DNA of 64,000 nt, taken from the NCBI RefSeq assembly GCF_016802725.1, contig NC_052676.1, positions 2,807,433 to 2,871,432 of the forward strand. Reading direction: 5' to 3'. This document shows, piece by piece, positions 1 to 11,170 of this stretch; positions within the stretch are counted from its first letter, which is position 1; every line of letters starts with the position of its first letter. The notes beneath the pieces were generated by a model that ran no database searches, had not been told where the DNA came from, and saw only the letters and a program-made list of their open reading frames with translations. The position numbers and the translations under genes are program-made. Source of the DNA: Solenopsis invicta. Its lineage: Eukaryota; Arthropoda; Insecta; Hymenoptera; Formicidae.

Positions 1-69
1 CCAATATCTATGTATATTAATTCTGTACAAAAATTATGCTAAAAATATATTAATTATTTTTATTTGAAG

Positions 70-876
70 TCAATAGCATCCATTGCATCCAAACATCGTG
101 TTGACATGATTGATTCTGGTCTGCAACCCGAGGTGGTGCTCTCGGAGAGCAATCGTAAGGCTTGCATCGAGAAATTCAAGACCATTCAAGTGCCGAAGGT
201 GCGCAGGAAAGTGCCAGAAGCGGCCGTTTTAGTTCCATTATGTTTATGTAACGGAGAATTAGGTTTTCTATACACACTGCGATCCATGAAGCTCTCCTCT
301 AATCGAGGACAAGTTAGTTATCTTTATATTTTTAACATCTGTCACAAGCAAAAGACTTGATTTTCTTAATGATAGCTGTTATTGTAGGTATCCTTCCCAG
401 GTGGTATGCGCGACGAGGACGACGCCGATCTGGTGGAAACGGCGTTGCGAGAAACCTGGGAAGAGCTAAAGATTCCCAAAGAGAAAATCGATGTGTGGAC
501 CACAGGGAATCTTATTGGCAAGTCCAACGTCAATGTGATGCCGGTTCTAGCCTATATCGGTGAGATAGAACCGGAGAAGCTGGAGATGAATCAGGACGAG
601 GTGGAGGACGCGTTCGTGGTCAGTCTACAGCAATTGTGCGACCCTGAGCTAATTCGTTTTACGACTTTTCGCCATCCAGTTGTGACCTTGCCATCTTACC
701 TGGGTGGGAAGTATCGTGTCTGGGGATTTACCGGCGCCATCACTCACATGGCACTTGAATGCTTGGTGCCACAAGTCTACAATTACAAGTATTTTTCAAT
801 ACAACCGATACGAAAGGATGTTTATGATACGGAAACGAGTAGTTCTGATTCTAACTCTACGCGTTCAAAAATGTAA
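70..876 (+). CDS. NUDT8: NUDT8-type Nudix hydrolase, 3' part (5' end outside window)
   Basis: Coding exons 70-312 and 388-876, joined across a 75-bp GT-AG intron. The first visible exon follows an acceptor-like AG at 68-69 and has no Met, so at least one exon lies off the left edge; 243 codons are visible. The joined protein has the CoA-type Nudix signature: LYTLRS, then a GQVSFPGG block spanning the splice, then the Nudix helix ending LRETWEEL, whose glutamates bind the catalytic metals. Known family role: NUDT7/8 proteins split CoA and related pyrophosphates in peroxisomes or mitochondria. The C-terminal 30 residues are Ser-rich and less conserved. A poly(A) signal lies 26 nt after the stop. 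NUDT8 rather than NUDT7 is a family-level judgement. Confidence 0.85.
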
Positions 877-902
877 AAAGCGTAGTAGAGTAAAAGAATT
901 AG

Positions 903-908
903 AATAAA
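903..908 (+). terminator. Poly(A) signal of the Nudix gene
   Basis: Canonical AATAAA 26 nt downstream of the stop codon at 876; implies a very short 3' UTR. Confidence 0.6.
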
Positions 909-1955
909 GTATTAACAGCAACAGAATTTTAATGAATTCAAATTTTAACGCTAATAGATTTCCATGTTCCAACGCAATAGTCAAGATGTTGGGCGATGCA
1001 ATGGAAATGTTATTTTTACAAATTATATTTTTTTATTAAATTAAAAATTGAATTTATTAAAATTTTGCAGATTTTAAATCTCATGTATAAAGTTTGGAAT
1101 GGTGAATTTATCAAAGCTTTGACGTTGATTATTCAACGTTAAACCTGTAACTCCTGTTTTGAACAGGATAAAATTTAAATATTCTATTATAACATACGTT
1201 AGAAAATTGTTGCGGGTTTTGTATAAATCTTTTAATATTTAGAGTTATCAAAAATAGATTAAATATTAATAGTTCTTTTTACAATTGATAAAAAATAAAT
1301 TGACAAAAATGAAATATGTATTTATTCCTCTTTCCGTTTTTTTTATGTGTATTAAAAAAAACAATATAAGTAGTATTCAAAACACTTTACAGACTTTATA
1401 GTATTCGCTAAATCAAACAGAAAATACTAATTAATACAAATTGATTTTATAAATAGCAATATTTTATTTTGTAGTAATGCAAATCTTTTTGCACTTATTT
1501 ATTATTCGGGATGAAAAAGAATTATTAATCAATTTAATTGCGTAAAATTATTTTGCCATTTCATTATTTTAATCTTCCCAAAAAATTGTTATATAATTCT
1601 ATATTTTTTTATTGTAGATTAGAATCACTATGCTAAGATTTTTCTTCAAATTTATTACAAGAAATTTTTTGAGAGGATAAAAAATTTATAATTTTTTTGC
1701 AGAAGATAAAGGTCTATTTTTTTAGTATTGTTTTACAAATTTGATTTATAATATATTAATTATTACATTAGTATAATTAATTAATGTAATAATTACTATA
1801 TTACATTTATATTTAATAAATATAATAGAATATGTAATAATATACTAATTACGATTTATAAATACAAATATTTGTAACTTGACAATATACCGTTTTGAAT
1901 TTCGCGCTCCGGATATGATTTGTCACGAACGCAATGGACGCGTTATAAGGTCTAC
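909..1955. other. AT-rich spacer
   Basis: Very AT-rich sequence without a convincing reading frame. It includes a palindromic AT block around 1740-1860. No gene or RNA was recognised. Confidence 0.6.
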
Positions 1956-1960
1956 AGCTG

Positions 1961-2038
1961 ATTGGTTGGATCCAATGGTAATAACCAATCACATTCAAAT
2001 TCCCTTTTGATTGGACGGTTGTTGCATCCGCAGCCAAT
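1961..2038. promoter_or_regulatory. CCAAT-box cluster, putative SF3B3 promoter
   Basis: Five CCAAT/ATTGG pentamers occur within 78 bp (1961-1965, 1972-1976, 1985-1989, 2010-2014, 2034-2038). GC-rich sequence follows and the SF3B3 start codon is 478 bp downstream. Clustered CCAAT boxes are the usual signature of NF-Y-driven housekeeping promoters. Assigning it to SF3B3 is inference from position; no TATA box was seen. Confidence 0.5.
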
Positions 2039-2515
2039 GGCTAGAGACAGATGCGCATCACTTCCGGATTGCCCGTAAAATGCGCGAACGCCATCGTCGC
2101 CATCCGAGCATCCGAGCCGAGGTCTGTCGCCTCGGATTCTCCCTCTCTCATAAAACGGTGGTGACGGTGCACTCCGCTTTTTCGATCGCGACAAAAAAAT
2201 CCGGTGGCATCGTCGAGCGTCGTCGTTTCGAAGACCCGATCGAGGTAAAATAATACTGCTGGCGGTCGTCCACTCTCGTAGCTACTTTTATTTTTTCGCT
2301 TGGTGATTCATTTCGAGTTAATTTCGGTTTGTGTGAACGACACGGTCCGCGTTGTGTTGATTTACCGCTATATCAAGGTTGACCAAGGTATTCGTCTTGT
2401 TGCAGAACATGGACCCTTGGAGTCTTCTATCCGGTGCATAAGCCCTTTGTTGACTCGTCAAACGATCGGGAAGTCGTCGAACGAGTAGAGAAAGGCGACA
2501 ATCTAGCCGGCCAAG

Positions 2516-5500
2516 ATGTATCTATATAATCTGACCCTCCAGCGCGCCACGGGCATCACCCATGCGGTGCACGGTAATTTCTCCGGCAGCAAGATGCAGG
2601 AGATTCTCGTCTCCCGCGGCAAGTCGTTGGAGCTGCTGCGACCAGATCCGAACACGGGCAAGGTTCATACCCTGCTGACCGTCGAGGTGTTCGGCATCAT
2701 CCGATCCCTTATGGCGTTCAGACTGACCGGCGGGACAAAAGATTACATCGTCGTCGGGTCAGATTCCGGCCGTATAGTAATTCTAGAGTATATCGCTGCC
2801 AAAAACACCTTCGAGAAGGTGCATCAGGAAACTTTTGGCAAGAGCGGGTGCAGACGCATCGTTCCTGGACAATATCTTGCCATTGATCCAAAAGGAAGAG
2901 CAGTTATGATAGGTAATACTTATTTTTTTAGTTCATTTGCTTTTAACAAATTTATACAGAGTTGAATAAATTTATTTTTTAAGTAAATTGAAATGCTTTA
3001 TAAAATTAATTTAACCATCTTAACTATTAATGATCACTGAAGGTCTATGTGAAGGTCTATCCCAAAAAAAATTTTGGTTACATTTTCTCTATGTTATTAT
3101 TTTAATGTTGAACTTCTATTGCTATATATTGATTGTTCAAAGTTCTCTTTGCAAAGGTATTGCCCAGTATGCATTAATCCATTTTTTTTACATAATTTTT
3201 GACTCTGGTAAAAAGTTAACAAGTTAAAGTTTCTATATTTAAAGAAATAACTCGTTAAAGTTAAAACTTAATTAAAATAAATTAAAAGTTATTAACATTT
3301 TAACTAGTTACTACCCAATTCTGGATTTATAAAATTTATATTGCTATTCATGTTTAAGTACCATATGATTTTACACATATGATTAAGGTCTGTGTTTCAA
3401 CTGATTAACATTGATTACATCGTCATTATTATGATGGTACTTAATTGATAACAATTGTAATTGCACTGTGATGTGAATCTGGTGTTACATTATGCTGCAT
3501 TTACTGTCGCAGGTGCTATTGAGAAGCAGAAACTTGTATACATTCTTAACAGAGATGCTGAGGCACGTCTGACCATCTCTTCCCCACTGGAAGCTCATAA
3601 GAGCAACACCCTAGTGTATCATACGGTTGGCGTCGACGTTGGTTTCGAGAATCCCATGTTTGCCTGTTTAGAGATTGATTATGAGGTAAACTTGCATAAT
3701 TTTTGCATCACATTTTAAGTAACAGATATTAATGTTAAGAATATGATTAATCTATCTAATGTTCGTGTTTCAACTGATTAACATTGATTACATCTCTTCG
3801 TTATGATGATGCTTGCATACTTACATTTGCAGTATTACATTTGTATAAAGTACACATATTTATGAAGTATCTTGCAAAAATGTTAATCCAGGAAGCCGAT
3901 AGCGATCCCACTGGTGACGCGGCAGTGAAAACGCAGCAGACGCTTACTCTGTACGAACTCGATCTCGGCCTGAATCACGTGGTGCGGAAGTACAGCGAAC
4001 CTTTGGAGGAACATGCTAATTTCCTTGTTTCCGTGCCAGGCGGCAATGATGGGCCGAGCGGCGTACTCATTTGCTCCGAAAATTATCTTACATACAAGAA
4101 TCTCGGGGATCAGCACGACATACGTTGCCCGATTCCGCGACGCCGTAACGACTTAGACGATCCCGAGCGGGGGATGATATTCGTGTGCTCGGCCACGCAC
4201 AAAACGAAGAGCATGTTTTTCTTTTTGGCACAGACGGAGCAGGGTGACATCTTCAAGATCACCCTCGAGACGGACGAGGACATGGTCACCGAGATTAAAC
4301 TCAAGTATTTTGACACTGTGCCCGTAGCGGCGAGTATGTGCGTCCTGAAAACGGGATTCCTGTTTGTCGCCTCGGAATTCGGCAATCAGTTAGTACCACA
4401 AACTAAGTACTAATCCCCTAATGCGTGTGCGTTATGCACGCGTTCAAATTACTGCGAACAGCGCAATTACATTGTCGTTTTTTAGCTACCTGTATCAAAT
4501 AGCGCATCTCGGGGACGATGACGATGAGCCCGAATTCAGTTCCGCGATGCCGTTGGAGGAAGGCGATACCTTCTTCTTTGCCCCGAGACCTCTTCGAAAT
4601 CTAGTGCTGGTCGACGAAATGGACAGTCTATCGCCTATAATGGCTTGCCAGGTATAATATATTTATTTTATAAGCCACAAGAGTTTTATTCAACTATGCA
4701 CATCAAGTAGGTTGGAGACGTTACTCGTGCGTCTCTTTCTTGTTGGAATTGTGCAATAGCAGAATTCTCCTCGTCGCCTTTGGTTTGTTATTGCAAATTG
4801 AAGTGAATACTTGGAGAGACAAGCGTACATTTATAAGTTCACTGTATCAGTCACTAAACAATCATCAGTAAATAACTATTTTAAAAAATATTAAAATAAT
4901 ATATGTCCTCACTGTCACTTATAGTTTTCCAGTTAATTCCATTGGTTAAAATCTGAAACAAAAATTACAATTTATCATGGTTTTCATTTTTTCTACCTAT
5001 TGGACTTTTTTGACTAATCTTGCTTTAAAATAATAAATTGCAAATTTATATTTTTTATTCAATCTAATGTTTAATTGTCATAGGTAGCAGATCTGGCTAA
5101 TGAAGACACGCCACAATTGTACATCGCGTGTGGTCGAGGACCGCGTTCTACATTACGAGTGCTACGCCACGGTCTCGAAGTGTCTGAGATGGCCGTGAGT
5201 GAGCTGCCGGGTAATCCAAACGCCGTATGGACCGTGAAGAGAAGAATCGATGGTTAGTCGAGAAAGATATTTCTACATACCAATTTTCTGCATGTTTTTC
5301 ACTTAAATTGCTCATTTGATGGTCGATAAGTTTGAACTGTCTTTCCTTTTTCGTGAGAATTTACTTTCTACATCTCGTCTATGCCTTTATCCTTCTTTAC
5401 AACTTTTTACACATGTGCAAAGCGACGAGATATGAAGTATTTCTGTAGAGGTATCGCAAATTTCTATTATTTTGTTTTTTTATATTTTTTTAGGAAAGTG

Positions 5501-8500
5501 AATCATTCAATAGCATACACGCAGAAAAATATCAATTCTACTGCTGAGAAGAGCAATTTCTGAATTTTCTTTTTTAAAGTAATGATTATTTTAATAGAAA
5601 GTATTTTCTTGGTAATAGTCTTAAAGTATACTTATTACAAATTTTTGAAAAATTCATTATGTGTTTAAAAAATGACTATGCTCTTTAAAAAAATATAAAA
5701 TTTTATCAAGGGAAAGTATAAATCAGAAAAACAAGCCAACCATATGTATATATATATATATATATATTATTTTTTTTGCTTTAATCTAATATTTTTGAAT
5801 TATTAAATTTTACTATAGAAGTCCGAATATATTTTAATATTTCCGAACTTAAGACAAATTTGTAGATATACAAATTTAAGCGAAGAACTTAAAACAAATA
5901 ATTTACTTAATTTGAGTTACTTAATTTATAGTATGTATTTTTCTGTGTGTAATTTAAACAAATTTGCTTAAAGCTTTGGGGTAAGGACAGTTCTTAGTGT
6001 AACTTGAAAATTGTAGTTTTGCTTTACAAAGACTAACGACGTCGGTTTTGTAAAACGATATTAATGAACCTGGTGGCTTGATACACTCTTATCAAACACC
6101 AGTTCTCTCTTTCAGGATGCCAGCGCGCTATTGGTTGACCTACAGAACTCTGAATGACCGAAAGGTAAGGACCTCGGAGCGCGAAATTGGCACGAGTAAG
6201 AATCGATTTGTTCGACAAAAATAAAAAAGAAAGAAAAAACCGAAAGTTCGTCGACTCTTTCCGTGCCCCACGAGAGCGTGCGCAGTTTCGAATGATCGAG
6301 GAATGCCTAATAAACACATATTTTTATGCAAATTCAAATATTCGACTCGACGACTTATTTCCCCATGTACTCTGAGAATGAGTTTTGTAATTTTGTTTGC
6401 AGAGGAATATGATGCGTACATCATAGTGTCTTTCGTGAATGCCACACTCGTACTCAGTATCGGCGAGACTGTCGAGGAAGTGACGGACTCGGGTTTTCTC
6501 GGTACAACACCGACTTTGAGTTGCTCCGCTTTGGGCGAGGACGCATTGGTGCAGGTACATTGCACATAGAAATTAATATCATATTGTATTCTACTGTAAG
6601 GCTCCATGCGTAAACCATGCATCCTAAATTACGTTAGATTTGAGAGTAATGTAGAATTGAAGTAAGTAATGTTTGATTTGTATATAATTCTATATTTGTA
6701 TAAATATATAAATTGTAACTATACCTTTGATGTTAATTGACAAAAATAATCACATTTTTGAAAAATTCATGTTTGGGATGGAATGGTATATGCATGGGAT
6801 TGTAGAACTTTTCTCTATTGCACTTGGTATCTCCGGCACCTGGTTTACCACGTGCCGGTCGTCAAAGAGTGCGAAAGTATTTGGGCTCACGCATCGTTGG
6901 AACGTTCTGGATCTAGTCCAAACTTTCCTGGTATTACAGGCCCAACAACTACATTATAGAAATCTTAATTTTTACACTGATATAATTTATTATTATTACA
7001 TATGAAGTTTATAATTTAATTATCTAGAATCTCAAACGTCTTTCAGGTATATCCTGACGGTATACGTCACATTCGAGCGGATAAGCGTGTCAACGAATGG
7101 AAGGCACCAGGCAAAAAGACCATTGTGAAATGCGCTGTCAACCAACGTCAAGTTGTGATCGCTCTCACTGGAGGAGAACTGGTCTACTTTGAGATGGATC
7201 CTGTATGTATTTACCATATTTCTTTTCTAAATGCGTTACACAATGGAGGAATATTAGATAAATTACAATTTTCTCAATGAACAATGCACAGTGGATATAA
7301 ATAAAATGTGAGATATAAATGTGTCATACAAGACTTAACATTATTTATAGTGTTTATTGAGAAAACTGATATTAAAATTCTAATTCTTATTTCTAATCTT
7401 CTGTTGTACGTATGACGCGATTACTCTAACAATCGCATTATTTGTTCTCTCTGAGATATCTAATCCTTGTTCTCAGAGAAGTAGAAGATGCGAAGAGCAT
7501 ACCACTCATTTTATCTTGCGTGGCCAACTTAGCTAAGCCTATTGCTTAGTGGTTGGAACTGATGGAGAGTGAACAAGACACCGTGAAATTTTATAACAAT
7601 GACGGTTTTTTCTCAATCTTTGCATCTTTTCAGACTGGACAATTGAACGAGTATACGGAAAGGAAAAAGATGCCCTCAGAAGTAATGTGCATGGCCCTCG
7701 GAAACGTGGCAGTGGGTGAGCAACGCTCGTGGTTCCTTGCCGTCGGTCTGCAGGACAATACGGTGAGGATAATATCTCTGGATCCCTCGGACTGTTTAGC
7801 ACCGAGAAGTATGCAGGCGTTACCAGCAGCTGCGGAGAGTTTGTGTATTGTAGAGATGGGCGCCAAGGAAGCCGACAATTCCGAGGATGCGGCGCCGCAG
7901 CAATCTAGTTTATACCTGAATATAGGTAAATTATATTTCCAAATCTCTGCATCTATATATTTTGCATATGGCAAATTTTTTATATTTCTAAAAAAAATCA
8001 AGTCAAGTTTTCAATACATATTTTATGTTGTTATCGTCATTAATTCCAGGTTTGCAAAACGGTGTGCTCCTTAGAACTGTGTTAGATCCGATTTCTGGCG
8101 ATCTCGCGGACACGAGGACACGATATCTGGGCTCTCGTCCCGTAAAGCTTTTCAGAATACGAATGCAGGGTAATCAGGCCGTGCTGGCGATGAGCAGCCG
8201 GTCCTGGCTGAGTTATTACCATCAAAATCGTTTTCACCTAACACCCCTGTCATACGAAAGTCTCGAATTTGCATCGGGCTTCAGCTCCGAGCAGTGTCCG
8301 GAAGGCATCGTCGCTATTTCAACGAACACGTTGAGAATCTTGGCGCTTGAGAAACTCGGCGCTGTGTTCAATCAAGTGAGCTTTCCGTTGGAGTACACGC
8401 CGAGGAAATTCGCGATTCACGCGGATTCTGCACACTTAGTGGTTATCGAGACGGAACACAATGCCTACACGGAGGAAACGAAGCAACAGAGAAGATTACA

Positions 8501-10381
8501 GATGGCGGAGGAGATGCAAGAGGCGGCCGGCGCCGAGGAGGCTGCTGTTGCCCGGGAATTGGCGGAAGCATTTTTGTCGGAGGAGCCAAACGAAGCGGTT
8601 TTTGGTGCCCCGCGAGCAGGCCCGGGATTGTGGGCCTCCATGCTGAGAATAATGGCACCGACTACCGGACAAACGTTTGAAGTGCATCGGTTCGAACAGA
8701 ATTTAGCTGCATTATGGTAAATAATGAAAGAACAATCAATTTTTATTAATATCGTAGTTGTCCGATACTAAATCTTTTTCTTCTTTACAGTCTTTGCCTT
8801 GTAAAGTTTGCCAATCAAGGTGATCAGCTGTTTCTCATCGTTGGAGTCGCGAAGGAATTTCAATTGAATCCTAGAGTTAGCAATGGCGGCTTTCTTTATA
8901 CATATAAGTAAGATATTTTGCTCTCTTTGATAAATAAATAAATAATCGACGACATGATGATGTCTATAGTATTTATGTTTATAGCGTCTTTCGCATAAAC
9001 GTGATATTTTTTGTGGCGAAATAATAAAAAATAATTGCTTCGTGTTACAGAGTAAATGCGGAGTGTACCAGTATCGAACTGCTACACAAATCCCCGTTAG
9101 ACGAAGTACCGTTGGCTATTTGTCCATATCAGGGTCGAGTACTGGTCGGCGTGGGTAGAATGTTACGGTTATACGACATGGGTAAAAAGAAATTATTGCG
9201 TAAATGCGAAAACAAACATATACCCAATGCTGTCGTATCAATCAACGCAATTGGTCAACGAATCTACGTCAGCGACGTGCAGGAATCGGTGTACGCTGTA
9301 AGATATAAGCGTCAGGAGAATCAGTTAATCGTTTTCGCGGATGACACGCATCCCAGGTGGATTACGACAACGTGCGTACTGGATTACGATACTGTCGCCA
9401 CCGCTGATAAATTCGGAAACATAGCTGTGGTAAGAATTTTTACGTCATCTTATCTTTATTAGTCAGAGTATTTACTACTGGGATGTAAAATCGATTAACA
9501 ATAAATATACACATCCTCGTACATTTTCGTGACTTGCAAGTTTTTATAAAAGAATTAGTAATACTACATCGTTCTAAATTGATGCTGTGTATTTAATGAT
9601 CTTTCGAAGTTTATTCCGATGAACACGATCTCTGTATTACTAACAAATCATATGCTATATTTAGTTCATATTATTTCTTTTCAGAATTTTCTCAAATTTA
9701 ATATTAAAAATTAAGTGACTTAATGTGATTATATGATTAAGTAACATTAAAAGATACAATAAAATAAATTTATTTCAAAATTATATTTAAAAAATTCTTT
9801 TACAAAATTTGAGTAAACGTCTTGTTAGCAACGTGCAATACGTAATGTATAATAATTACGGTTTGTCATATTCTCGTCTCTCCCATTTTTAGATACGATT
9901 GGCAACTGGTATCAATGACGACGTGGATGAAGATCCTACGGGAAATAAAGCACTATGGGACCGCGGATTGCTGAATGGCGCGAGTCAAAAAGCGGACACA
10001 GTGGCATGTTTCCATGTAGGCGAAACGGTGATGTCGCTACAGAAGGCGACTCTCATTCCCGGCGGTTCCGAGAGCTTGGTCTACACGACCTTGAGCGGGA
10101 CGGTGGGCGTACTCGTGCCGTTCACAAGTCACGAGGATCATGATTTCTTTCAACATCTAGAAATGCACATGCGATCCGAGCATCCACCTCTATGCGGCAG
10201 AGATCATCTGTCTTTCCGGTCGTATTATTATCCTGTAAAAAATGTCATCGACGGTGATCTTTGTGAACAATTCAACTCGATCGAACCCACTAAGCAGAAG
10301 AGCATCTCCGGCGATCTCGAGAGAACGCCGTCCGAGGTGTCGAAGAAGCTGGAGGACATACGTACACGTTACGCTTTCTAA
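2516..10381 (+). CDS. Sf3b3: Splicing factor 3B subunit 3 (SF3B3/SAP130)
   Basis: Twelve coding exons: 2516-2912, 3513-3685, 3892-4388, 4486-4651, 5084-5252, 6403-6554, 7047-7202, 7634-7925, 8050-8716, 8791-8907, 9051-9429, 9893-10381. All junctions are GT-AG and keep frame. The sum is 1218 codons including the stop, giving 1217 aa, the length I recall for the human protein. It starts [14 protein letters not shown] and ends [12 protein letters not shown], as in animal SF3B3. Family knowledge: it is a triple beta-propeller protein of the DDB1/CPSF160 class (MMS1-like N-terminal half, CPSF_A C-terminal half). It scaffolds SF3B1 and PHF5A in U2 snRNP for branch-point recognition in the nucleus. 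Introns 4, 6 and 7 carry H/ACA-like RNAs, and intron 5 carries a MITE. Confidence 0.97.
3356..3444 (+). ncRNA. Possible structured RNA in SF3B3 intron 1 (copy 1 of a duplicated segment)
   Basis: The segment is closed by an 8-9 bp terminal stem (AAGTACCAT at 3356 with ATGGTACTT at 3436-3444). It contains a core, TGTTTCAACTGATTAAC and following bases at about 3391-3437, that recurs in intron 2. Box C/D motifs are not convincing. It may be an unrecognised intronic RNA or a small repeat. Confidence 0.3.
3743..3820 (+). ncRNA. Copy 2 of the duplicated segment, SF3B3 intron 2
   Basis: It repeats the intron 1 core (GTGTTTCAACTGATTAAC followed by ATTGATTACATC) at about 3764-3812, then a TTATGATG element. 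Flanking sequence differs, but an outer GCATCA/TGATGC pairing can be drawn. Function unknown. Confidence 0.3.
4695..4824 (+). ncRNA. H/ACA box snoRNA in SF3B3 intron 4
   Basis: Hand-folding gives hairpin-hinge-hairpin-tail. Hairpin 1: lower stem TGCACA (4697-4702) with TGTGCA (4750-4755); upper stem AGG..GGAGACG (4709-4720) with CGTCTCT..CTT (4730-4741); 14 nt from upper stem to H box ATAGCA (4756-4761). Hairpin 2: lower stem TTCTCC (4765-4770) with GGAGAG (4813-4818); upper stem CTTTGGTTTG (4778-4787) with CAAATTGAAG (4794-4803); 15 nt to box ACA (4819-4821), then 3 nt. These spacings match the known 14-16 nt rule for pseudouridylation guides. The modification target was not determined. Confidence 0.72.
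5517..5951. repeat. MITE-like inverted-repeat element in SF3B3 intron 5
   Basis: About 435 bp bounded by inverted ACACGCAGAAAAATAT (left) and ATGTATTTTTCTGTGTGT (right). The interior is AT-rich with no reading frame and contains a (TA)n run near 5745-5767. It resembles a non-autonomous DNA transposon. Confidence 0.45.
6067..6104 (+). other. Strong hairpin in SF3B3 intron 5
   Basis: AAC-TGGTG pairs with CACCAGTT and TTGATA pairs with TATCAA around a 6-nt loop. H/ACA hinge and tail boxes were not found at the expected distance, so no RNA class is assigned. Confidence 0.35.
6815..6950 (+). ncRNA. H/ACA box snoRNA in SF3B3 intron 6
   Basis: Hairpin 1: lower stem GCACTT (6820-6825) with GAGTGC (6867-6872); upper stem CCGGCAC (6833-6839) with GTGCCGG (6852-6858); 15 nt to H box AAAGTA (6874-6879). 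Hairpin 2: lower stem TGGGCT (6882-6887) with GGCCCA (6939-6944); upper stem from GGAA (6899-6902) paired with TTCC (6925-6928), then GTT/AAC and TGGA/TCCA; 16 nt to box ACA (6945-6947), followed by 3 nt. Both pockets have guide-sized unpaired arms. It ends 96 nt before the 3' splice site, as expected for an intron-encoded snoRNA. The target is unknown. Confidence 0.72.
7431..7578 (+). ncRNA. H/ACA box snoRNA in SF3B3 intron 7
   Basis: Hairpin 1: lower stem TCGCATT (7433-7439) with GATGCGA (7487-7493); 9-bp upper stem TCTCTGAGA (7448-7456) with TCTCAGAGA (7471-7479); exactly 14 nt to H box AGAGCA (7494-7499). Hairpin 2: lower stem CACTC (7503-7507) with GAGTG (7567-7571); upper stem CCAAC (7524-7528) with GTTGG (7552-7556), topped by CTAAG/CTTAG; 16 nt to box ACA (7573-7575) plus 3 nt. 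It ends about 55 nt before the 3' splice site. This is the third such RNA in the same host gene. The target is unknown. Confidence 0.72.
9555..9648 (+). ncRNA. Weak candidate H/ACA 3' hairpin in SF3B3 intron 11
   Basis: TTAGTAATA (9555-9563) pairs with TATTACTAA (9635-9643), and an ACA (9643-9645) overlaps and follows the stem. The upper stem needs a bulge to satisfy spacing, and no good 5' hairpin with an H box was found. Listed only as a candidate. Confidence 0.2.
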
Positions 10382-11165
10382 ACTTTCCGGTTCGTGTTCT
10401 TCAACATACTGTTTTTTTTCATAGGTACGACTCTTATTTCTAATATATAGACGATCGTGAAAGATTATGGATTCTATTTTATTCATTCTTTTTACATAAT
10501 ATTGAATTAGTGATGTATCTTTTTCTAATTTGATCGCACAAATATAATTCTGTTATATAAAATTGAGTATAAAAATTTAACGCCATGTAAAAATTCAAGA
10601 TTTTCTACATGTGTGATAGCTTTATTATGTAAACATAACTTTTTAGAATATATATGTTGACATAGAGATGTAATGTATATTTAATTTCTTTTAAGCAAAC
10701 ATTTTCAGTAATGGAAACAAAGTAACAGTATTTTAATATCTTTAGTATACTCGTATAAACGCTTTGTATTTCTGTAACAACTAGCAGACTGCTATAAAGC
10801 TCGAAACGTTAATTTGTAAGTGTGAAAGTCTCACGGATTTGGCTTTCCGTCGTAAATAGATTTTAATCATTTGTACCACAAGTGTAGATATATAAACATA
10901 ATGGCGTCATTTCATCACTATATATACGGTATACAAACTAACGCATTGCCACATTGAAATTGCATCAATGATTAAGCAATTAATTTCCGTTTATTGTGGT
11001 TTTGCAAATTGCACATTAAATCATCTACCGATTCTAACATTGATTCATCACCTAAATGATTTATATATCCACCCATGAATATTCATCATGAATATATTTA
11101 TTAAACAATTGCTCTGTGTTCTGTCTTTTTCTTTTTATATATTAAGAGGTGGTACTACCGTGCGC
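10382..11165 (+). other. SF3B3 3' UTR and AT-rich spacer
   Basis: No reading frame of interest follows the stop. An AATAAA-containing stretch near 11272-11280 is a possible distal poly(A) signal. The extent of the 3' UTR is not determinable here. Confidence 0.4.
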
Positions 11166-11170
11166 AGTAC

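Noticed and set aside
3356..3820. Box C/D snoRNA pair in SF3B3 introns 1 and 2
   Set aside because: No consistent RTGATGA near the 5' stem or CTGA near the 3' stem in both copies; kept only as an unclassified structured segment.
6140..6622. Minus-strand frame antisense to SF3B3 exon 6
   Set aside because: Shadow of a conserved exon extended by chance into the intron.
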